This document shows, in pieces, positions 34,400 to 45,952 of a stretch of DNA of 64,000 nucleotides. This DNA comes from Vandiemenella viatica (Eukaryota; Arthropoda; Insecta; Orthoptera; Morabidae). Under the pieces are notes generated by a model. The model was not told the origin of the DNA and did not search any database. It saw only the letters and a program-made list of their open reading frames with translations. Location: positions 122,914,597 to 122,978,596 of the forward strand of contig CM061921.1 in assembly GCA_031002005.1 (NCBI GenBank). The letters are read 5' to 3'. Position 1 is the first letter of the stretch, and the number at the start of each line of letters is the position of its first letter. The position numbers and the translations under genes are program-made.

Positions 34400-34707
34400 T
34401 TTCTGGGCAAGATGACCAGCAACGAGAAGGAGTCGCTTCTGGACGAAGACAAGGAGCGTGACGGCATCTACATCGAAGTACGCAACCACGCCACATACAC
34501 GGAACATGGTCCAAAAATACAAAAGCCATGATTGCCGACATTTACAGGGATGACGGCATGGACGACTACACCAAAAGGTCACTGATCGTCCACCATGCAG
34601 GCCTACAGTACACCTTGCGACCTCCTGATGAAATCTACGGGCTAAAGGCAGTTCTATCTGGACCAACCAAGGTGCATAAAACCAGCTTTGTGGAGGATGG
34701 AGCGAAG
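34400..34707 (+). other. Unrecognised protein-like sequence in two frames
   Basis: From the ATG at about 34411 the plus strand reads MTSNEKESLLDEDKERDGIY onward to TGA. A shifted frame (34528-34707) continues with DYTKRSLIVHHAGLQYTL and LKAVLSGPTKVHKTS, ending where CR1 sequence starts. Codon-like composition and lack of stops suggest a coding origin, possibly a LINE ORF1, but I do not recognise the family. Confidence 0.4.
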
Positions 34708-36340
34708 GTCATATGTCAAATTAATAAGAGGCTCTCGTAAGGTCATGCCGTCGTTGATTAAGGAATATGGGCAATTATCAGAAACTAGTGTAGAGAAAGC
34801 AGAAATCTTGAATAATTTATTTAAAAAAGCTTTCACGGCAGAAAACTGGGAGAAGATTCCGATATTTAACAATTGTACCAACAAAATTATGAATGATCTC
34901 GTTCTAGATGTCGAGGGAATAACTAAACTGCTTATGAATGTAGATCCCAATAAGGTTCCCGGACCAGACGGTATTCCTACAAGATTCTACTCTACGTACG
35001 CAAAGGAAATTACGCTTTATTTGATGAAATTATATTCCGCCTCCTTGGTTCAAGGAAAAATATCAGACAAATGAAAGTCCAGTGTTTAAAAATGGGAACG
35101 TTAATGATCCTCAAAATTATAGGCCGATCTCGTTAACCTCAAAATTTTGCAGGATTTTAGACCACATCATCTATTCAAATGTCATGCGGTTTTTGGATGA
35201 AGGTGAGCTGTTAAACCCAAATCAACATTGATTCAGTAAAGGCCGATGCTGCGAAACACAGCTTGATCTTTTAATTCACAACTTGAGCCGTATTATAGAT
35301 GAGCAATCCCAGGTTGATTTTGTTCTTTTAGACTTTAAAAAAGCTTTCAACACTGTGCCTCACACTAGATTACTTAGGAAAATTCGCGGTTACGGCATAT
35401 CTAGACAAATATGCTACTGGGTTGCAGACTTTCTGAAGGGAAGAACGCAGTGTGTAGTTCTCGACGGTGAGCGTTCATCACTTACTGATGTGAGGTCCGG
35501 GGTTCCTCAGGGAAGCGTGATAGCGTTTCTGTTGTTTCTCATATGCATTAATGATTTGTGCGACATAATAAGGGGGATGAAAAGATTATTAGCCAATGAT
35601 GCTATTATTTATCGTGAAATCACAACCCAGAACGACTGCGCTTTGTTACAAGACGATATTATGAAAAGAATTGCGTGGTGTGAAGATTGGCAGTTGGAGT
35701 TAAACGCAAAAAAAGTGTCAAGTCATTGGTGTAAGTGAAAAGGTGACACCATTTAGCTTTGAATATACGATTAATGGTACTGTCCATAGAATGGTAGATT
35801 CCGCTAAATACCTAGGGGTAACAATTCGTAATACTTTGTGGTGGAATGAGCATATCGAGAATGTAATTGGGAAAGCAAATCGTATGCTTCGATTTCTAGG
35901 TCGTAATTTGAAACAATGCACTCCGGAAGTTAAATCGATTGCATACAAGTCACTAGTGCGGCCTCACTTAGAATATTGTTGCTCTGTATGGGGGTCCCCA
36001 TCAAAAGGGATTAATGGAGCCTTTAGAGATGGTCCAAAGAAGAGCCGCCCGATTCGTGAAGGTATATATAGTTGGATGGAAAGCGTAAGTGCGATGTTGA
36101 AGGAGTTTGGTTGGGAATACCTGGAACACCGAAGGCGTTGATCTCGACAGAAGCTAATTGAAAAATTCTCGACTCACGTATTTCGGAATGACATCAAACA
36201 AATATTGCTACCAGCAACATTCATATCTCGGAGTGACCGCGAAAATAAGAAAAATCAGGGCCAGAACCGGTTCATTTCTGTATTCATTTATTCCACGAGG
36301 GATTAGGGAGTGGAATAGAAAGGATCTACAGGGCAACTAA
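34708..36340 (+). pseudogene. CR1-type RT, frameshifted, catalytic ADD mutated
   Basis: Frames 34708-35074 (NKVPGPDGIPTRFYSTYAKE), 35283-35738 (VDFVLLDFKKAFNTVPHTRL, SGVPQGSVIAFLLFL) and 35743-36141 (TVHRMVDSAKYLGVTIRNTL, YKSLVRPHLEYCCSVWG) together cover the RT. The palm motif that should read FADD reads LAND (LLANDAIIY), so the first catalytic aspartate of the pair is lost. Stops and indels near 35075-35280 and 35735 break the chain. It continues with a decayed C-terminus (FLYSFIPRGIREWNR). Confidence 0.85.
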
Positions 36341-36570
36341 ACATAAAATCCGACAGGAATAGCTTTGGATAAAGTACTCCGCTCATACTGATCTGGGTTT
36401 TCCAAGGTTTTCCCGGATCACTCCAGGCGAATGCTGGGATGGTTCCTCACAATAGCCCGTTGGCGCCTCCTGCCATATCCCGTATATCCCATCCAAAACA
36501 TTACCTTCCCGGTTAGGTGCAATGCACCCTCCGCCATACACGTTTAGTGAATCGCGGAGTAATAGTAACA
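34708..36570 (+). mobile_element. CR1-type LINE, 5'-truncated copy
   Basis: Sequence from TATGTCAAATTAATAAGAGG to the 3' end GTGAATCGCGGAGTAATAGT matches the CR1-type LINE at 58255-60085 closely (often above 85% by eye). It starts inside the RT N-terminus. The 3' UTR from about 36350 carries the SINE-like block (36390-36450). Confidence 0.88.
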
Positions 36571-36680
36571 GTAAGGTAGTCGGAAAGACCCGCCCTGAAG
36601 GTCTTACAACTATACCGTACATCCTGACTTCTGCAAAAAGAAATTTTTCAGAAAACTCAATGGTCGAGATAAACGGCAGC
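36571..36680. other. Short spacer
   Basis: No homology recognised between the CR1 tail and the next ORF1. Confidence 0.4.
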
Positions 36681-37800
36681 GCAGGAATCAGCTTGTAACT
36701 ACTGAAAAATCAGCACCTCTGCAGACTTCAGCTACCAGATATCCAAGGGCAACCAGAAGCAAGTGGTGCAGCAGACGACGTTGTTGAACCACCACCACCA
36801 TCTACAGTTTTACCGGACTCGCCAGAGTCACCCCACCACACGCCGCCTACAACTGCAGAGCCGAGTGACAATTGCGTCGTGGAAAAGGAGCACCCGCCGA
36901 AGCAGGGCCCGGTGCTGTCACCGACGGCCCAATTCGAAGGCAACCATGTTGATCTTTTGGCAAGGCTCCACGAGGAAACCTCCGACATCATCCTCGTCTA
37001 CCCACTGAGGGATGGCCTGAAATTTTTACCGCAACAACCAGATCAGTTGTAACGACTTCATAAATTTCTAGAGCCAAACAACATTGAACCCGCCCATCAA
37101 CAGCCTAAGAATCATGCCAAGCTGGTAGTCCACGGACCCTACACGGTGCAGCCAGCGAGAACCTTAGCGCGGGAGAAAGGACCCACCAAGCTGCTTGGGC
37201 ACAAAGTCCGGCTCGAGCCAAAGAAGAAACCGCCACTTACATTTGCTCAATGCTACCAGTGCAAGAGCTTCGGGCACTACACCTGCGACTGCACTGGGGA
37301 GCAGAGATGTCTGCGATGTGGAGAGAACCGCCAGGTGTCGAGCTGTCCACAGCCGATGGATGCAACAAAGTGTTGCAACTGTGGCACCACCGCACAATGA
37401 GCCAGCTGGGTGGATGCCCGTCCCGCCTACACCTCCGCCAGGAGAAGCTGGCGCATCCCGAAATAACGGACCAAGAACGCAGTCAACCGCAGACCGGGTC
37501 AACTATAAGGCCAGCTACGGGCGCCATTGAAGGTCACAGACAACCACGCACGACTACCGGCCGCCAACCAGTGCGGGCGTGGAGGAGCCCTGCCACGAGG
37601 ACAGCAGCGAGCAGGCAGCGCTGCTGCGAGCCATCCAGGAAGTACCCGCGCAAGTTGCTGGCGCCATAACGGCAGCTCTCACGAAAACAAACAGCCACGC
37701 CTACAAGACAAATCACGACAAAGTTAAAAAAACTACTTCAAGAAATACATCAGTCAACAGTCATAGGAAAAATTTCCTGGTACGGTGGAAGCAACTATAA
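36681..37800 (+). pseudogene. Jockey-type LINE ORF1 with CCHC zinc knuckles, interrupted
   Basis: The third-phase frame reads a Pro-rich N-terminus (VEPPPPSTVLPDSPESPHHT near 36780-36840), then DLLARLHEETSDIILVYPLR. A TAA near 37050 interrupts it. It resumes through LVVHGPYTVQPARTLARE to knuckles CYQCKSFGHYTCDC, CLRCGENRQVSSC and CCNCGTT (about 37251-37390), stopping at TGA 37398. A shifted GC-rich frame (37250-37669) probably covers the C-terminal tail. This GC-rich patch contrasts with the AT-rich flanks. No ORF2 follows, so the element is cut off downstream. Confidence 0.75.
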
Positions 37801-40800
37801 CTGTCTCAGCTATACATTTTATGCCTCTGCCTCTAACCGCACTTCACCAGAACATGGCGACAGCGATTCAGATCGCCGAAATATTGTGTAATTGTAAGTG
37901 CAATATAACATTCATTTATCTCGGCTAGTCACCCAAGAACAATTTTTACATAATCTTCAGCTATTTTTTTCTTACGAAATTCTGTTCCTCTGGAATTATC
38001 ATATGAAATGTTTGAAGTATTTTACATAATTATTTCTCTTACAATTTCTAAAACTGTTGCAATGCAACTCCCATACGAACAGAAAAGCTAGATTTCTACA
38101 TGTCCGGCAGGTTGACAATTCGCTGCAATATAAAACGGAATCTAGCTGTTATGGACTAAACACTACTTGAAGAAAGAAATTTATCGTCGCTTTCATCATT
38201 TTCCCCAGTTCCAACATAAACGCACCCTTAGGGGATTCAAAGTTCATTAGGCCTACTATATAAGGGCACATCCTTGACATCTAGAATTCAAATACGAATT
38301 TGCCCTGGCAAATCGTAAGCGCTTAACTTCATTTTATTTTTTTTTAAGAAAAAAATTTGTTGTTACCTGTTTTAGCGTCTTGAGATTAATTATGTATTAA
38401 TTTAACCACGATTTTCTATTAATACCATCTGTACGCATGTTTAACTTTTTTTTTTTAAATTGGCATTTGGCTTCGAGGTCATACAGCCAGCACTATGTAA
38501 TTTTGTAGTTTGCAAGTATGTATTGGATCACTCAATGTATTATAAATTCTCCGTGGCATAGACGACAATAGACAAACACAACACTTAATTAAAACCACCC
38601 ATGCCCTAGGCCGGACACGAACCGGCGACCCCTGCAACGCTAGGCTAGCACGCTATCCCCTACGCTACCGGGGTCGGCGCACGTTTAATAAACGTATTGG
38701 TTTTGCGATTGGAAGATTGTTCCAAATAATGTTAGGTTGCACGGTTCAAGAGGAATCACTATTATTGAAAGTATTACTTATTTGGTGACGATAAGCAATG
38801 TTAAGATGGTGAAATATTATTTTCTCTGTAATGTGTAACCAAAATATTTTCTGCCCTTCCAGTTATGAAGTTGCAATATCTTAAATGAATTTTCTAATCT
38901 TGAATTAAATATGACATTCTTAAAAGATTTGTTTCATCAGGGAAGTGCGTTTAGAACTGGTGGTAGACTAGTAAATGTATGTGGGCCACCTTAGAAAAGC
39001 AAAAGTTATATCCAGGTTCAGTAATAGAAACAACTATCAAAATTCAGTGGTTGAAAGTGCAATAATCATAATGGTGATGCAAGGACTACTATGGCGTTAT
39101 TGAATGAAAGCGGAAACGGCAATGCTTTGTTTATAATTATAAAACATGCTCCCAGAAGAGAAACTTTCCGTTTCATACTATTTTTTCAATTTTGCTCAGT
39201 GTTTTACATAAGAAACGACTCTGCCATGCCTATGTGAATGAACCATTCTGACGTTCATCTGGAGTGTTTTCGTAACACCTTGGATTAGAAGGCGGGTTTC
39301 AAACTCACGTCCTCTTGATACTGTTAATTCGTTATTCTTAAATCTCCTGATAAACATAATAAAACGCTGCCCAAATGATTTCGTCTGGATTAAAGCGAAG
39401 AGAATCCCCAGAGAGTGAAATATGCATCGAACATATAGTAGCGTTTAATATTTTAGATAGGCATATCATTACGCGTGATCAACTGCGGCCCATTGCGCTT
39501 CGCCAACAGATGCGCTAAACGCGTTAAACAATTAACTCTGGATTTTGGTCGCTTGGCAACGCTGATAACGTCACACAATATTGAGTAGATCGTGCTAGTG
39601 CATATACGTTGTACATTATGTTAACTTCATACCCATTGCGACAAACACATGTTGTATTACACGTTGCATTTATGTGACTCAAACAAAAAATATACGGGGA
39701 CAGAAAACATAAACAATTCTTTCACCACCAAACTAAGGAAGGAAATTAACTAAAATGGAGAGCACAGTGAATGTGAATTAGACACGTCAGCTGATAGAGA
39801 ATATTAAAAGGAACGAGTTATAACAAAACTGCCACACGTATCATTATGAAGGATAGCAGTGAAATAAATTCTCCTTTCCGAATAAATCAGGATTCTCTTT
39901 TGAGATAAGTGTTGTGAATTATGCGAGTAGGCCTTTTACAGGTAGCATGTAACAGTTGTAAGCTTATTATATAGCACTAAAAATGGATAAATACTGGGTT
40001 TTCTGAGGTAGGAATCAAAACATAGAAGTAACTATTTTTTCTCACACTTATTTTTGTCCATTGATTTCTGTTTCTCTACAGATGAATATCAATTCGGTCT
40101 TTTCATAATTAATGGCAGATAATTATTTTTTCAGAGATTTGACAAAATCGGTGATAAAGTATACACATTACAAACCCTGGTTTCTCAGTTCCACCTCTAT
40201 ATGGTACAATCTTGAACTTACTTTATTTGTGATGTCAAAATAAACGCAGTAATGTACTGTACGTGATGCAAGGAGACTATACAGTAGCTTTGTCCCCTCC
40301 TGACATGGTGAAGGGGGGCGCATTTCATTCCTCTTCTTGAACACAGCGAAAACAGATCAGTTCAATTTCTGTACGACGCTGGCTTATAGGATATGGGAGA
40401 TTCAGTTATTCAGATCTTCAGTGGGTTTAATTTTCTGTAGGTTATATAATTGGGTAACGTGTCATACTTAAATGTTAAACAATTATATCCCTTAGTCAAT
40501 TACATTAGAGTTTATTTGATTTGTGTATTTCCTGCAGTAGTTCTGTTTTCTAAAATCTGGTCAATGTGTTCTTTGCTTTTCGTTAATTCTTTTCCAGAAT
40601 TCACTTAGATTTAGCTCTACGTACGCAACAGTAACAACTGCTGTATAGGCACAAATTGGTTTTGGGATTTTAAGCTTTGCTTACTATTGGATCGTTTTTC
40701 GAAGAACAAATCAATGGAACAATGAAACAAAATTTCTTATACAGGTTCTGAATCTTACTGAATTTCAAGCTTTTTTTGGTTTGATTTTTCCCCGAATAAT

Positions 40801-40829
40801 TATGTAGGTATTCTGAATATGTGGTGTTC
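37801..40829. other. AT-rich intergenic DNA, no gene recognised
   Basis: Only the tRNA-like segment at 38600-38690 was recognised. Open frames are shorter than 60 codons. Confidence 0.55.
38600..38690 (-). repeat. tRNA-like sequence, probably a SINE head
   Basis: On the minus strand GGTAGCGTAGGGGATAGCGT resembles an A box and GCCGGTTCGTGTCCGGCC a B box with T-arm stem. The acceptor ends do not pair and no clean anticodon arm is seen, so a functional tRNA gene is unlikely. Confidence 0.45.
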
Positions 40830-41237
40830 ATTTTAAATTCATCCATGGCTTTCTGTTTTTATCTGCTTAACGTCTCTCTAACAGCGAGGTCTTTAGAGAC
40901 TGGAAAGGATGGGTGGCAAGGCATGGGAAATAATTCGGCCATGGCCTTTTTAAGGAAGCATCCCGGCATTTGCCTGGAGTGATTTGGGAAACAATGGAAA
41001 ACCCAAATCTGGATGCCCAGACGGGGACTCGAACCGCCGTCCTCCCGAATGCGAGGCCAGAACGCTAGCCGTTACACTACCACGCTCGGTCCATGGCTTT
41101 TTGAAGGAACCATACCGGTATTCGCATAGATTGATTTGGGGAAGGCATGGAAAATCCAAATCTGGAGAGCTGGAGGGGAATTCGAATCCATGTCCTCCCT
41201 AATACAAGGCAAGAGCGTTGCCACTCACCCACCACAG
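40830..41237 (-). repeat. Older SINE copy split by the SINE at 40856-41090
   Basis: 41091-41237 holds CCATGGCTTTTTGAAGGAAC, GATTTGGGGAAGGCATGGAA and GAGGGGAATTCGAATCCATG, the body and head in reverse orientation. AAATTCATCCATGG at 40836-40849 continues it as GAATTCGGCCATGG on the other side of the insert. Confidence 0.75.
40856..41090 (-). repeat. Complete tRNA-derived SINE inserted in another SINE, 13-bp TSD
   Basis: On the minus strand: ACCGAGCGTGGTAGTGTAAC then GGCTAGCG (A box TAGTGTAACGG), GGTTCGAGTCC (B box), then GGTTTTCCATTGTTTCCCAA, TCACTCCAGGCAAATGCCGG, AAAAGGCCATGGCCGAATTA, and the 3' end AAAGACCTCG-AGAGACGTTAAGCAGAT. CCATGGCTTTCTG (40843-40855) and CCATGGCTTTTTG (41091-41103) flank it as a TSD with one mismatch. 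Pol III transcription from the A and B boxes is expected for this class. This is the best reference copy in the window. Confidence 0.92.
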
Positions 41238-42510
41238 GTTCGCAACCACTCTGTTTTACTTAATGGTAATCCTGTGTAACTCTCTATTAATGTAGTCCTA
41301 TAGTCTTCACAATGAAATTAGGTGAATCCTGGGCTATATTTGTTCTTGGTTTATAGCACCTAACGATAAATAATTCTTGTAAGTAAATAACAATGTTTTT
41401 TCTTAAGATTACGTGTAATATTTTAAATATTTCTGGACGCTAAAGTTTTGAAATTCTGCTTTTTAAGTATTTAGTAATCTTCATGCAAATGATAACATTA
41501 GTCAATTTCGTGAACACGTAAGCTATACAAGGAGAACGTACTTGGGTTATATGATAACCTACAGAGGAATGTTCTTTGTACACTGAACATTAAGGAAAAA
41601 ATAATTTTCTGGGCATGAGCAGAAACAGAAACCATACAATGATACTACACTTAAAATGCAAACGACAGCGGTATGAGTACTTCACAGTTAAAAATATTGT
41701 GTGACAATGCCAGTCGCTGGCAACGTGAAAAAGGGAACCTGCTTCCGTAATAGCATTTCCATATTTTGAATCTGCATCTACTTCTAAATTTTTCAGTTCA
41801 TAAAACGGTGGTGGTTGAGGCTACTAATCTCAACGCTGTGCACTCCAATCCTGAAGGGCGCGAGAGAAAAGCATTAGTACAGCACCTTATTTCTCTAATC
41901 TTATAACTCCTGTCACAACCGCCCAAATATGTAGGTGGACGAAGTATTTCATTGCGTGTCTGCCAATTAATTCAAATGAAACCTACCTCGTCTTCTTTCT
42001 TGTTTGCAAACAACACTTGAATATATTGTGACTGGTGCCTGGTTCCTGGGGCCTGGGGCCTGACCTGCTTGGCGAATCCACCTGCTGGCTACAGGCCAGC
42101 ACGCACTAAATCTCTACCTTCCTTCCCTCCGGCAACGCAGCGTCTTGTTCCTCGGACAAATTAGCAATTGTATGCCCGCAACACAAATTGCCTCTTAATA
42201 CCTTTCGGTATGGCATGAAAACAAGATTACCTACTATCCTTCTTCCTTCAGTAGCGTCATTACTAAAATCGCTTTGATTTCTTCTTTCGCGATGTTCACT
42301 TTTCCATATACGACTCTATGAAGAGTAGTTCTATGAACTGTATATCATGAATGTAGTCGCTTTGCTTCTTTAGATATCTGTTCATTTGCCATTTAAATTG
42401 TAGTAGACATCCGATTTCAGTTGTTGGTACTCCAATTTTCATTTCTGAGATCTCATCTAGGTGTTAGTAGTTTTACTTGGAGATGCTGCTGTAAGACAAA
42501 AATTTATATA
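41238..42510. other. AT-rich intergenic DNA, no gene recognised
   Basis: No coding homology. A short GC-richer patch at 42020-42120 (CCTGGGGCCTGGGGCCTGAC) shows local repetition only. Confidence 0.5.
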
Positions 42511-42512
42511 TA

Positions 42513-43202
42513 CATGATGTCCAGGAATGAAAGGATAATCCTGCAACCACAGATAGGTCACATCATGTCCTACCATATGACAAAATTTTATTTTAATAAA
42601 AGTCTTACGATTTTCGAAATATTGATGTTTTTAAACAATTTTTTCGAAACATGTGACTTTGTTCAATTTATTTCAAGTCATTTCTACAAATTAACACTTT
42701 TTGAACCCTGTTTTTTTTTAATTTACTCAAAAACAACTTGAGTCATCTAAAACAATGTTCTTTCTTTCATAAAAGGTTTTAAAAAACCTTATAAGAAAAA
42801 ACCTTAAATGGTTTAGTTATATTATTACTTCTTTTAAAATTATTGTTTTATGGTAATTCAATCTGCTAAAGAGATCATTGTGCATTTTAATCTTGCAGTA
42901 AAAAATAATGGTAATGATTTTTAAAATAAGATTTTTGAGGTTTTGTAACGTTTTTTCTTTTTTTTTCTTTTTTTTTGAGAGAAAAAAGAACATTTTTGAG
43001 ATGACTTAAACATCCTTCAGTAAATTAAAACATAGTCTTAATTTGTAGAAATGGCATGGAATAAACAATTTCGAAAAAAATAATTAAAAAATCAATATCT
43101 CGAAAATGGTGAGACTTTTACTAAAATAAATTTGTCATATATTAGGACATGATGTGACCTATTTGCGGTTGCAGGATAATTCTGTCATTCCTGGACACAC
43201 TG
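42513..43202. mobile_element. 690-bp fold-back (MITE-like) element with long inverted arms, TA target
   Basis: The left arm starts CATGATGTCCAGGAATGAAA and the reverse complement of the right end starts CAGTGTGTCCAGGAATGACA. The arms match for about 270 bases (both include CCTGCAACC, AGGTCACATCATGTCCTA and AAAAGTCT), leaving about 130 bases of unmatched AT-rich centre. TA flanks both ends (42511-42512 and 43203-43204), the target of Tc1/mariner transposases. No coding sequence is inside. The arm matches the left end of the transposase-bearing remnant at 22142, the probable source of mobilising enzyme. Confidence 0.88.
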
Positions 43203-43204
43203 TA

Positions 43205-43629
43205 TATGCGAGTAGTTACCCTCAGCTATGTAGGATGGCACCAAATACAAGTACAAGGCGAGATAGGATGAACTAAGACAAATTGGAATCTGCTAGTCAG
43301 AGAGACAGGAAAGCGTAATGTAGATCCATAGCAGATTTTTAAAAAATACCGAAAAAAACTTCAATTCAATCAATGGAAAAAAGTGTTGTAATTCCACAAG
43401 AAATGCGAGAAAATAACAATGATGATTGCATTAAGTATTGCATACTAAACCTAAAACCTCCTTTAAATATTAAGAATATATATGTTTAAATTGTTAAAGT
43501 GACATTTTTGCCTTCTTACATTGTTACTGTTGTGAAATAATTAGAGCTCGACTGTGGATTAACTGCAATCATTTTTAGGACTTTGCAGTTAACTGTATCT
43601 AATTAATATAATTAATTTTTTATTGAAAA
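43205..43629. other. AT-rich DNA, no feature recognised
   Basis: Nothing coding is visible up to the RTE copy. Confidence 0.5.
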
Positions 43630-44158
43630 GTTTGATGACAGGATTATTTTGATGAGGTTAGATACTAAGCCCGTCCCAACATGTTAGTGCAAGTGTACAT
43701 GCCAACGTCACAGGAAGATGACGAAGAAATGGAGATAATGTACACTGATATTGAAGAATTAATCCAATATGTGAAGGGGGGGGGGGATCATGGGTGATTG
43801 GAATGCGATAGTGGGAGAAGGAAAAGAGGGGAATACTGTAGGAAGTTTTGGCCTAGGAGAAAGAAATGAGCGAGGAAACAGGGTGTTAGAATTTTGTGAA
43901 AGATATAAGCTAGTAGTGGTCAACACACTATTTAAGAACCATGCAAGACGGATATACACCTGGAAACGTCCTGGGGATACAGGAAGATACCAGCTACATT
44001 ATATCATGGCGAAACAGCGATTCAGAAATCAAGTTCTAGACTGTAAGGTGTACCCAGAAGCAGACATAGACTCTGACCATAATGTGATACTGATGAAGTG
44101 CAGGCTGAAATTCAAGCAAATAAGGTAGCAGCATAAGCAGAACAGACTGGTAGGGAAT
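43630..44158 (+). pseudogene. RTE-like endonuclease, copy 2, 5' half
   Basis: Blocks in order are DDRIILMRLDTKPV (about 43635), VQVYMPTSQEDDEEMEIMYT (43690), a G10 run at 43777-43786 where the frame breaks, MGDWNAIVGEGKEGNTVGSF (43790; GDWNA metal-binding motif), YTWKRPGDTGRYQLHYIMAK and DSDHNVILMKCRLKF (catalytic Asp-His, about 44070). TAG at 44126 ends the frame where copy 1 reads an amino acid. Confidence 0.82.
44154..44158. repeat. TSD of Jockey insertion, left copy
   Basis: GGAAT occurs here and at 46686-46690, and the RTE sequence resumes exactly there (AATAAACTGAAAC as in copy 1 near 14236). Confidence 0.75.
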
Positions 44159-45952
44159 GTGGGCAGCAAGGTCATAATTGGTGGAGATCTTAATGCCAAA
44201 CACCCCATTTGGAATTCAAGAACAAGTAACAGAAGAGGCGAAAGGTTGTTACAAATGTGCGATCTCAGGAACTTAGAAGTCATCGGACCATCAGAAGCGA
44301 CGCATATTCCCTTCAACTCGAGACATAGACCAGACGTGCTGGACATTATAATCGCCAAAGATATTTCCGGACACACAGATTTGGCAACTCTGAATGACCT
44401 TTCATCAGATCACCTCCCTGTACTGCTCACTATTCAAAGATGGCTCTACTCTGACGTGAAACCAAAGAAAGTAAAAGAAACTGACTGGAATCACTTTACT
44501 AGACTTATTCACAATAAGATACGAACCACATATAATGTCTCTAGCATAGAGCGAATTGATGCAGCTATACAACATTTCGACAAGGTAGTTTTAGAAGCAG
44601 AAAGGAGAGCCTCCACTACAATCGTTTTGGATAACCATCAACGAGAGGAGCTTCCAGCCATCTTGGAAGATCTGAGATATCTGCGAAATAGATACAGAAA
44701 ACTTTGGCAACGGTACCGTGATCCAAGGGACAAGAGACAATACATCCAACTCGCACGGCAACTAAAAGCTAGGCTACAAGAAAGAAGAACTGAAAAGTGG
44801 GAGGACAAAATGTCAAGCCTTTTGTTGCAGAACAAAGAGGCATGGCAACTAATTAGAGCCTTAAAAGAACCTCGACCAGCGAACATCGCGATAAATGGTC
44901 CGGCAGGACCTTGCTTCCTACCCGTAGCAAAGGCTGAATTACTAGCTGAAAACTTCGCATCTCAGTATACCACAGCGGAGTACCAACTTACACCGGCAGA
45001 GATCCGACAAGCCGAGGAAACTGAAAGCCACGCATTGGAAATCCTCCAACAACCAACTACAGACCAGCCAGAGCTTACAACCCCGAGGGAAGTAAGAAGT
45101 ATAATAAAGAATCTTGCAAAAAATAAAAGCCCAGGACATGACAAAATAAAAAACATACATTTGAAAAATCTGCCGAAAAAGGGATTAGTGCTTCTGACTA
45201 GAATCTTTAACAGCTGTCTCCTAAACTGTTATTATCCCACAGCATGGAAGGTAGCAAAAATTAAAGCCATTCCAAAGCGTGGAAAAGACCACCGCCAAGC
45301 TGTAAACTACCGCCCAATTAGTCTTCTTTCGTCAACATCAAAGATACTAGAAAGAATACTGCTGAAGAGGATTAACACCAGTCTCGAAGAAGATAAGACC
45401 AGAACAATTCGGATTTCAAAGCCGCGTAACTGCAACAACTCAACTCCTCCGTATTACAGAAGATATAACAAAAATTTTAACTTTAGCAAATCTACAGCAG
45501 CAGTATTTTTAGACATAGAAAAAGCTTACGACAAGGTTTGGCACGCTAAACTTATACAGGAATTACGGACTCAAACGGCTATTAAACACTGCTACATTAA
45601 ATTCATCGGTAATTACTTAGCCGACAGAAAATTCTACGTAGAAGTTGACGGACAGAGGTCTTCAACACTCCCGATTCCAGCTGGAATTCCGCAAGGATCC
45701 GTTATCGCACCGCCACTTTTCAAAATTTATACAAACAAAATCCCGACCCCGCCTTATGTGAACCTGGCACAGTTTGCCGATGACACTATAGAGTACACAT
45801 CAGGAAGAAGACATGATCTTAACGTTACTCACCTACAACAAGGACTAGATGAGATCAGTAAATGGTGCAGAAACTATAAAATCAAAATCAATCCTGGAAA
45901 ATGTGCGGGAATCTATTTCACAAAAAAAGGCCAGAAATTAACAAGAATTTAA
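44159..45952 (+). pseudogene. Jockey-type ORF2: endonuclease C-terminus and RT
   Basis: The 597-codon frame starts in the truncated endonuclease (GGDLNAKHPIWNSR at 8-21; SSDHLPVLL about 82-90). RT includes NKSPGHDKIKNIHLKNLPKK, YRPISLLSSTSKILERILLK, AVFLDIEKAYDKVWHAKL (catalytic Asp), IPQGSVIAPPLFKIYTNKIP and QFADD with Asp541-Asp542. Between about 45394 and 45475 roughly 25 residues are read out of frame: the neighbouring frame gives RPEQFGFQSRVTATTQLLRI, the standard block, so two indels compensate. Near 45935, at an A7 run, another slip ends the frame at TAA while the true continuation lies at 45901-46458. Confidence 0.85.

Noticed and set aside
38600..38690. Functional tRNA gene
   Set aside because: A- and B-box-like sequences are present, but the acceptor ends do not pair and the anticodon arm is unclear. 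The same reasoning applies to 61178-61240 and 49525-49575.
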